From contig CAZNEZ010000055.1 in NCBI GenBank assembly GCA_964572475.1, forward strand, positions 1 to 13,034: a DNA stretch of 13,034 nt, written 5' to 3'. The position numbers were made by a program, and so were the translations under genes. This DNA is from CAZNEZ01 sp964572475 (GTDB lineage Bacteria; Bacillota; Clostridia; Lachnospirales; Lachnospiraceae). Below, piece after piece: positions 7,863 through 13,034 of the stretch (the stretch's first letter is position 1; each line of letters begins with the position of its first letter). The notes beneath the pieces were generated by a model that was not told where the DNA came from, did no database searches, and worked only from the letters and a program-made list of their open reading frames with translations.

Positions 7863-9590
7863 ATGAATTACAAGGAAATTTATGAATCATGGTTAAAAAA
7901 TCCATATTTTGATGAGGCAACAAAGGCAGAACTTATGTCTATAAAAGATGATGAAAAAGAAATAGAGGAGCGCTTTTATACTGAGCTTGAGTTTGGTACC
8001 GCAGGACTTAGAGGAATTATAGGGGCAGGTACTAATAGAATGAACATCTACACGGTTCGTAAAGCTACACAGGGGTTGGCTAACTATATTATTAAGGTTG
8101 GTGGTCAGAATAAAGGTGTCGCAATTGCATATGACTCAAGAAGAATGTCTCCAGAATTTGCAGATGAAGCAGCACTTTGCCTTGCAGCAAATGGAATCAA
8201 AGCTTATGTATTTGAGACCTTAAGGCCAACACCAGAGCTATCATTTGCAGTAAGAGAGCTATCATGTATAGCAGGTATAAATGTAACAGCTAGCCATAAC
8301 CCTCCAGAATACAATGGATATAAGGTATATTGGGAGGATGGAGCACAGATTACACCACCTCATGATGGTGGAATTATGGATGAAGTTAAGGCAGTTACTG
8401 ATTTTAATACAGTTAAGACAATGGACAAGGACACAGCTGTAACTACAGGACTTTATGAAGTCATTGGTTCAGATATTGATGACAAATACATTGAAGTACT
8501 TAAGAAGCAGGTAAAGAATCCAGAAGTTATTAAACAGGTTCAAAAGGATATTAAAATCGTTTACACACCTCTTCATGGAACAGGTAATATTCCAGCTAGA
8601 AGAGTATTAAAAGAAATTGGATTTGAAAATGTATATGTTGTTCCGGAACAGGAACTTCCTGATGGTGAATTCCCTACAGTAAGCTATCCTAATCCAGAAG
8701 CAGCCGAAGCATTTACGTTAGCACTTAAACTGGCCAAAGAAAAAGATGCAGATTTAGTTCTAGCAACAGATCCTGATGCGGATAGACTTGGCGTTTATGT
8801 AAAAGATGCGAAGACAGGTGAATATATAACTCTTACAGGCAATATGTCAGGATGTCTTTTAGCCGAATATGAATTAAGCCAGATTAAGGAAAAGACAGGA
8901 ATACCTAATGATGGAGCTTTGATTAAAACCATAGTTACAACTAATATGGCTGATGCAATAGCAAAAAGCTATAATGCTAAGCTTATTGAGGTACTTACAG
9001 GTTTCAAATTTATTGGACAACAGATTCTTGGATTTGAGACAAAAGGAATGGGAACATACTTATTTGGATTTGAGGAAAGCTATGGATGTTTAATTGGAAC
9101 ACATGCAAGAGATAAAGATGCAATTGTTGCTACAATGGCACTTTGCGAAGCTGCTGCATACTATAAAACTAAGGGTAAAACATTATGGGATGCAATGATT
9201 GATATGTATGAAAAGTATGGATATTACAAGGATGATGTGAAATCAATAACCTTAAAGGGTATTGAAGGACTTCAAAAGATTCAGGAGATTCTTGAGAATC
9301 TTAGATGTAATACACCAGAATCTGTAGGAAAATACAAAGTGACATCAGCAAGGGATTATAAGCTTGATACAGTTAAGAATATGTCTACAGGAGAAGTATC
9401 ACCAACAGGTTTACCTAAGTCAAACGTACTATATTATGACCTTACAGATGATGCGTGGTTATGTGTCAGACCTTCCGGTACAGAGCCTAAAGTCAAATTT
9501 TACTATGGTGTTAAGGGTACATCTCTTGAAGAAGCAGATAAATTATCAGCAGAGCTTGGAGAAAATGTATTAAAGTTACTTAATATATAA
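7863..9590 (+). CDS. pgcA: Alpha-phosphoglucomutase (phosphoglucomutase/phosphomannomutase family)
   Basis: Interconverts glucose 1-phosphate and glucose 6-phosphate in the cytoplasm, feeding UDP-glucose, glycogen and envelope polysaccharide synthesis. All four active-site regions of the alpha-D-phosphohexomutase superfamily are present in order: phosphoserine loop TASHNPP with Ser144 (142-148); metal loop DPDADR (303-308); sugar-specificity loop FGFEESYG (401-408), whose EES pattern is usual for glucose; and phosphate-binding loop RPSGTEPK (536-543). An N-terminal FGTAGLRG (44-51) is also typical. At 575 residues it fits the PgcA/YbbT-like subfamily of Firmicutes. AAAGGAG at 7849-7855 stands 7 bases before the ATG. 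The 62-base gap after the lipoprotein gene contains only weak promoter-like boxes. Phosphomannomutase activity as a side reaction is possible. The gene symbol is by family resemblance. Confidence 0.95.
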   Translation: MNYKEIYESWLKNPYFDEATKAELMSIKDDEKEIEERFYTELEFGTAGLRGIIGAGTNRMNIYTVRKATQGLANYIIKVGGQNKGVAIAYDSRRMSPEFADEAALCLAANGIKAYVFETLRPTPELSFAVRELSCIAGINVTASHNPPEYNGYKVYWEDGAQITPPHDGGIMDEVKAVTDFNTVKTMDKDTAVTTGLYEVIGSDIDDKYIEVLKKQVKNPEVIKQVQKDIKIVYTPLHGTGNIPARRVLKEIGFENVYVVPEQELPDGEFPTVSYPNPEAAEAFTLALKLAKEKDADLVLATDPDADRLGVYVKDAKTGEYITLTGNMSGCLLAEYELSQIKEKTGIPNDGALIKTIVTTNMADAIAKSYNAKLIEVLTGFKFIGQQILGFETKGMGTYLFGFEESYGCLIGTHARDKDAIVATMALCEAAAYYKTKGKTLWDAMIDMYEKYGYYKDDVKSITLKGIEGLQKIQEILENLRCNTPESVGKYKVTSARDYKLDTVKNMSTGEVSPTGLPKSNVLYYDLTDDAWLCVRPSGTEPKVKFYYGVKGTSLEEADKLSAELGENVLKLLNI

Positions 9591-9651
9591 TAACAAAACT
9601 AATAGAAGCAGATATGGGATAATAGTAGGTGCTTCGGAATGGAGAAAAGAG

Positions 9652-10044
9652 ATGTCTAAAGATCTTACAGTATACAAGTGGAAGGATAGAAAGAGAACAT
9701 TATTCGGACTTCCATGGTCATTTACAAAATATAAGCTTACTAATGACAAGCTTTTAGTAGAGTCAGGTATGTTAAGCACAAATGAAGAAGAAGTCAGATT
9801 GTACAGGATTATGGATTTAACTCTTAAACGTTCACTAGGTGAAAAGATATTTAAACTTGGAACTATTCATTGTGTTACTGCAGATAAATCAACTCCTGAA
9901 TTTGACCTAAAGAGAATCAAAAGGTCACAAGAAGTAAAGAATCTTTTATCTGATATGGTGGAGGCTGAAAGAGTGAAAAAGAGGGTTTCTGGACGTGAAT
10001 TTATGTCAGCAGAAGATACAGATGACGACCTGGAATTAAATTAG
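9652..10044 (+). CDS. Small cytoplasmic protein with a bacterial PH (bPH2-like) domain
   Basis: A 130-residue protein with no signal peptide or membrane helix. Residues about 24-97 fit the bacterial pleckstrin-homology-like pattern of the YdbS/YdbT type: a YKLTNDKLLVESGMLS opening (27-42), then EEVRLYRIMDLTLKRS (46-61) and LGTIHCVTADKSTPEFDL (69-86). The tail (100-130) is charged and ends in an acidic stretch. YdbS/YdbT proteins normally carry membrane helices; this is the soluble form. GGAG at 9641-9644 lies 7 bases before the ATG. It is the last gene before the terminator, 61 bases after the phosphoglucomutase gene, so it is probably co-transcribed. The ligand and role are unknown. Domain assignment is from recalled motif similarity. 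Confidence 0.7.
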   Translation: MSKDLTVYKWKDRKRTLFGLPWSFTKYKLTNDKLLVESGMLSTNEEEVRLYRIMDLTLKRSLGEKIFKLGTIHCVTADKSTPEFDLKRIKRSQEVKNLLSDMVEAERVKKRVSGREFMSAEDTDDDLELN

Positions 10045-10127
10045 CGATAGTGATACAAAAGTATTTGGAAGAACACTTTGCATTCTTTGTTAACTCACAC
10101 TTGTGTACTTTCATATAATTTACATGA

Positions 10128-10174
10128 AAAACGCCTTTTGATAACTTGTAATATAAGTTATCAAAAGGCGTTTT
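10128..10174. terminator. Bidirectional intrinsic terminator between convergent genes
   Basis: A perfect 20-base inverted repeat: the arm 10128-10147 starts AAAACGCCTTTTG and its exact reverse complement is at 10155-10174, with a 7-base loop GTAATAT. A T-run follows the stem on both strands: TTTT at 10171-10174 on plus, and five T on minus from the A-tract at 10127-10131. It lies between the PH-domain gene ending at 10044 (plus) and the 199-residue gene ending at 10182 (minus), 7 bases past the latter's stop codon. Both transcripts should end here. Confidence 0.92.
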
Positions 10175-10181
10175 AAAAATA

Positions 10182-10781
10182 TTATTCTGTGATTCCGTTT
10201 TTATAATCGTCAAATTTTTTAATTACAGAATCGTAAGTTTGTTGGGAAATATCTGGTAGAGCTGAACCCCAAGTTTTGGTAGCCTGCTCAAATCCTTTTT
10301 TGAATGCACTAAGCATCTGGTCCATTTTTTCTGAATCACCGCCAGATAAGGCTTTAGCAAAATCAAATATTCTGTCAGAAGTCTGATTAACTCCCCAATA
10401 GCCATTCTCACTGATATCTGCAGCTGCTTGATCAGCAGTAGCTTTATCAACAGTAAAATCACCACTTGCAAGACGTTTCCACATATCGTCAGCAGAAGTT
10501 ACTTTAATGCCCTGCTTGTTAAACATTTGTGTTACAAGGTTCTGTAACTGTTGTGTACGTTGTTCTGCATCAGCTTTAAGTTTGCTAATTAGGTTGCTTC
10601 TATCGGTTGTAGAAGCAGAAGTTTTATCAGTTGTAGATTCATAGACAGCGGCATTGTCAGAACCATATGTTGATTTGGATGCTGTATCTGCTGTGTCTTT
10701 AGCTTTGGTTTTAGCAGTAGACTGTTGTTCATAGGCACTGCCAACCACGTTCGTTACGTTTGAAATTCCGTTTAAACTCAT
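10182..10781 (-). CDS. Protein of unknown function, probably in the flagellar (sigma-D) regulon
   Basis: A 199-residue protein with no signal peptide or membrane segment. The N-terminus (1-19) is followed by a Thr/Ser/Ala/Lys-rich, probably disordered stretch (20-60). A helical, Gln-rich segment comes next (62-90), and then a more ordered C-terminal domain (about 95-195) containing NGYWGVNQTSDRIFDFAKAL (126-145), GGDSEKM, FKKGFEQA and LPDISQQTYDSVIKKFDDY (175-193). This C-terminal pattern recalls a conserved uncharacterised domain of the DUF5610 kind, though I cannot confirm that without a profile search. AGGAGG lies 8 bases ahead of the ATG. A sigma-D-type promoter stands about 45 bases upstream, and the gene ends at a shared terminator, so it is probably monocistronic. 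It is too long and unlike FlgM to be the anti-sigma factor. A filament, hook or export-related accessory role is only an inference from the promoter. Confidence 0.75.
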   Translation of the reverse strand: MSLNGISNVTNVVGSAYEQQSTAKTKAKDTADTASKSTYGSDNAAVYESTTDKTSASTTDRSNLISKLKADAEQRTQQLQNLVTQMFNKQGIKVTSADDMWKRLASGDFTVDKATADQAAADISENGYWGVNQTSDRIFDFAKALSGGDSEKMDQMLSAFKKGFEQATKTWGSALPDISQQTYDSVIKKFDDYKNGITE

Positions 10782-10826
10782 GATGTACCCTCCTTGGTAT
10801 ATGCGTAAGATGTAGTTACATAATAA

Positions 10827-10854
10827 TTATCGGCACATAAGAGTATAAAGTTTA
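10827..10854 (-). promoter_or_regulatory. Sigma-D (FliA/sigma-28) flagellar promoter
   Basis: Read on the minus strand, TAAA (10854-10851) and GCCGATAA (10834-10827) are separated by 16 bases. The known consensus is TAAA, about 15 bases, then GCCGATAA (Bacillus form GCCGATAT). The -10 element matches at all eight positions. The start site would be near 10820, giving a leader of about 40 bases to the ATG at 10781. The -35 element overlaps the TAA stop codon (10854-10852) of the DUF3794/LysM gene. Confidence 0.82.
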
Positions 10855-12399
10855 GTTTAGTTGTTTAACCAGAATAATTCTGTCGCCTTCTTTAAGATTT
10901 TCGGAAGTTAAAGAATTAGTATTTTTAATGTTATCAACAGTTGTATGATACTTTTTAGCAATTTTCCACAAAGTATCATCATCTTTAACGAGATATCCCA
11001 CTATACCCGGCATATTTTTAATAGCTTCGATGTCAAGTGGCTCATATTTAAGGTCAGTAATAACATCTTCATTCATTTTTGAAAATGCAAGAACTTCAAG
11101 AAGTATTGAGGCCTTGATTTCCATTTCATCGTTGCCAGTCATAGAAGCAGAAATATTTTCAATCCAGTGATTAAGTGATATCGCAGCATTATCGCGAATT
11201 CCAGCAATATCTATTTTTGGTGAAAAAGGAATAACGGTTTTTACTGATCTTAGTGGATCAGTATCTTCAGAACCAATATAAAGTACAGATACTTTAATAA
11301 TTCCATCAATTAGAAGTCCATCTTCCGTAATAGTAAAATCATCAATTTTTACAGCACCTTCACAACTGCATATCTGCATTACAGAAGGAACTTTGACTTT
11401 ATCACTTACTTTACATTTAGTAGTATTTTTAAGAAGTACATTTTTATAAGAAACACGGTTATATGTAGGTATAATTTCAAGAGATGGTGAGTAAACATCA
11501 CTAAGCATATCTACAGAAGACTCTTCATATAGCCGAATATCTAAATCAAGTGCAAGGTCAAGTCCGATAACTCTTTGTTCACCGTCATAGTCAGGACGTA
11601 TATCAACATCACTATTTACAATCTTAATAGTAGTATCAGGAATCATAAAGTCATGTGCACCAGCAACGTCAACCATGCCATTGAAACTTACAGTAGATTC
11701 AAGCCATTGAATAGGAGCATTTTCATCTTCACTTTCATATACGATAAATACGCTGACATCGCCTAAAAGACTTAGAGAATCATCATTAATTCGTATAGAC
11801 TGGTTACGGATAGCTACAGAGTTCCAGAGAATCTCCTGAACATTTGGGCGTCCAGTTCCGATATCAATCTCTTCTTTGACGCGGAAAATATCCTTTTTAC
11901 AGACAGCAATACCGGTTATATTAACTGATTTTCTAATATACTCAGTAGATTCACTATTATCTATACCAGTAGCAGCTTCAATATCATATAGTTCTTCAGC
12001 AGAGCAGCTAAGCATAACAATAGCTTTAACACTAATTTTTCGAGTGTTTATTATTCCTACGGACATGTCTTCAATATCCCACTTTAGATTAATGCTGTCG
12101 GACTCTGAAACTACGTCCATATTAAGCACTTCTTCAAATGGAAGTTCTCCTGCGAGGTTATGGATTCTTCGACCTTGTGAATTACTGCAATACAAAACTT
12201 TGTAACACAGACGGCCTTTGACAGTAATCTTGCCCTTAGATACTTTGACATCATCTATTTTAAGCTCGCTACAGTCTTTGATAAGCCAGTCAATGTCAGG
12301 CTTGATGTCAGGTACAATAAAGTCGTCATTCAGGGTTATCTGTGAAGTTGCATTTCCTTTAAGCCTGTTCATATGAATATTCTTTTTGATAAGTTCCAT
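10852..12399 (-). CDS. sipL: DUF3794 (SPOCS) and LysM protein, SipL-like spore morphogenesis factor
   Basis: A 515-residue protein built from three repeats of the DUF3794/SPOCS type (about 47-130, 190-290 and 340-440) and a C-terminal LysM domain (about 468-512, with VKDDDTLWKIAKKYHTTVDN). This matches SipL of Clostridioides difficile, which is made in the mother cell and binds the coat ATPase SpoIVA to anchor the coat around the forespore; there the LysM domain mediates the contact. No signal peptide is present, in agreement with a mother-cell cytoplasmic location. The start is supported by AGGGGG (12415-12410), 10 bases before the ATG. A sigma-E-like promoter candidate is just upstream. The PrcB-like lipoprotein gene precedes it by 70 bases on the same strand. 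Domain assignment is firm; other DUF3794/LysM paralogues exist in Clostridia, so strict SipL orthology is inferred. Confidence 0.82.
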   Translation of the reverse strand: MELIKKNIHMNRLKGNATSQITLNDDFIVPDIKPDIDWLIKDCSELKIDDVKVSKGKITVKGRLCYKVLYCSNSQGRRIHNLAGELPFEEVLNMDVVSESDSINLKWDIEDMSVGIINTRKISVKAIVMLSCSAEELYDIEAATGIDNSESTEYIRKSVNITGIAVCKKDIFRVKEEIDIGTGRPNVQEILWNSVAIRNQSIRINDDSLSLLGDVSVFIVYESEDENAPIQWLESTVSFNGMVDVAGAHDFMIPDTTIKIVNSDVDIRPDYDGEQRVIGLDLALDLDIRLYEESSVDMLSDVYSPSLEIIPTYNRVSYKNVLLKNTTKCKVSDKVKVPSVMQICSCEGAVKIDDFTITEDGLLIDGIIKVSVLYIGSEDTDPLRSVKTVIPFSPKIDIAGIRDNAAISLNHWIENISASMTGNDEMEIKASILLEVLAFSKMNEDVITDLKYEPLDIEAIKNMPGIVGYLVKDDDTLWKIAKKYHTTVDNIKNTNSLTSENLKEGDRIILVKQLN

Positions 12400-12434
12400 A
12401 TGTATAGTTCCCCCTATTATTTATTTGCTAATAT

Positions 12435-12462
12435 ATACTATTCAGAATGTTACAAAATATTC
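12435..12462 (-). promoter_or_regulatory. Possible sigma-E sporulation promoter of the SipL-like gene
   Basis: On the minus strand, GAATATT (12462-12456) fits the sigma-E -35 consensus KMATATT exactly. After 13 bases, AATAGTAT (12442-12435) matches CATACAMT at five of eight positions. The start site would be near 12428, about 28 bases before the ATG. The site lies between the lipoprotein stop codon and the SipL-like gene. In AT-rich DNA chance matches are common, but sigma-E control is known for sipL. Confidence 0.35.
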
Positions 12463-12469
12463 AACATAT

Positions 12470-12892
12470 TTAGAATACAACATTTTTGTCACTATATTCC
12501 ATTTTAATGACTACATAAGGACATGTTACAACCTGAGATACGGATTCTGTTTTTGAAGGTCCAGATAAAGTAGTCTTTACATAAATGGCATTTTCAGCTT
12601 CATAGAGTTCCCTAACGGAAATACTGTATCCAGTTGTAGGTTGATCTCCATAGCTTATAATAATGTAAGTATTTTCATTATTGGAAAAAGTTTTTCTAAA
12701 ATATTGACCATCACATTCATTGATGATAGATTTAACCTCGTCTGGTATATTTTCCTGTGTAACAATGGTAAAATCAATATCGCGAAGTTTTTTATCATCT
12801 TGTTTTTTGAGACTGCATCCAGTTATAAAAATAAGAAGAGAAATAACAAGAATACTGAGTTTACATAAATTGCTTGTCGCATTTGACGGCAT
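12470..12892 (-). CDS. Small lipoprotein with a PrcB C-terminal-like domain
   Basis: A 140-residue predicted lipoprotein. It has a signal peptide with hydrophobic core 12-23 and the lipobox ITGC (Cys26), then a Lys/Asp-rich stretch. The mature part is a single compact domain (about 39-140) with the pattern YGDQPTTGYSISVREL (81-96) and SQVVTCPYVVIKM (119-131). This is the arrangement of the PrcB C-terminal family (PG/TTGY strand followed by a Q-T-PY-VV strand), first noted in the protease complex subunit of Treponema. No protease gene is next to it here. AAAGGA stands 10 bases before the ATG; an ATG eight bases upstream is out of frame. It precedes the SipL-like gene by 70 bases on the same strand. 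A surface or intermembrane role is inferred; the function is unknown. The upstream stretch to the window end is very AT-rich and shows no convincing promoter. Confidence 0.7.
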   Translation of the reverse strand: MPSNATSNLCKLSILVISLLIFITGCSLKKQDDKKLRDIDFTIVTQENIPDEVKSIINECDGQYFRKTFSNNENTYIIISYGDQPTTGYSISVRELYEAENAIYVKTTLSGPSKTESVSQVVTCPYVVIKMEYSDKNVVF

Positions 12893-13034
12893 ATACGCAT
12901 AATCCTTTCAATGAAGAGTATTATTAATAATAATATGTATAAAATAAGATTATATTACTTTATAAATGAGATTTTATTACCTTGAGTTTCCGCAAAATGT
13001 AATTAAAAAATGAATATATCCTTCCAAAGTACAA

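Noticed and set aside
10001..10213. A 70-codon minus-strand open frame across the convergent intergenic region
   Set aside because: It runs through the terminator hairpin and overlaps both neighbouring genes, with no ribosome binding site.
12949..12954. TATAAT on the minus strand as a promoter for the PrcB-like lipoprotein
   Set aside because: No acceptable -35 box lies 16-18 bases upstream and the whole stretch is A/T-rich, so a chance match is likely.
1..13034. Mobile element, defence island or CRISPR array
   Set aside because: No transposase, integrase, nuclease, direct-repeat array or tRNA attachment site is visible, and the genes look like ordinary chromosomal clostridial genes.

Overview
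The window is AT-rich chromosomal DNA of a low-GC Gram-positive anaerobe. The best fit is a flagellated, spore-lineage member of the Clostridia, probably Lachnospiraceae. This rests on the strong GGAG-type ribosome binding sites, the short archaeal-type prolyl-tRNA synthetase under a T-box, a clostridial SipL-like DUF3794/LysM protein, YtvI-like and CotS-like sporulation families, and a sigma-D (FliA-type) promoter. I see no insertion sequence, prophage, CRISPR array, rRNA or tRNA gene. It reads as ordinary core chromosome with a few poorly described genes.

Left part, plus strand (1-2160): a YtvI-like AI-2E family membrane protein is followed after 14 bases by a membrane-anchored GGDEF diguanylate cyclase, probably as one operon. 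Middle part (2181-6418): a consensus promoter drives a proline T-box leader with a CCU specifier, terminator and antiterminator. It is followed by proS, by cca (CCA-adding enzyme) and by a CotS-like protein whose kinase catalytic residues are all replaced. No terminator is visible between these three genes, so the T-box may govern all of them. Next (6419-10044): a possible promoter, a PEGA-domain lipoprotein, an alpha-phosphoglucomutase and a small bacterial PH-domain protein. The run ends at a perfect 20-bp hairpin that serves as a bidirectional terminator for the converging minus-strand genes.

Right part, minus strand (12892 down to 10182): a PrcB-like lipoprotein, then a DUF3794/LysM (SipL-like) spore-coat morphogenesis protein with a possible sigma-E-type promoter, then a 199-residue protein of unknown function. 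The last gene has a near-perfect sigma-D promoter whose -35 box overlaps the stop codon of the spore gene upstream, so it is probably part of the motility regulon.

The most interesting points are the sigma-D-driven unknown protein, the CotS-family pseudokinase, and the placement of cca behind a T-box that itself senses tRNA 3' ends. I find no clear case for a wholly new multi-gene defence or mobile system.
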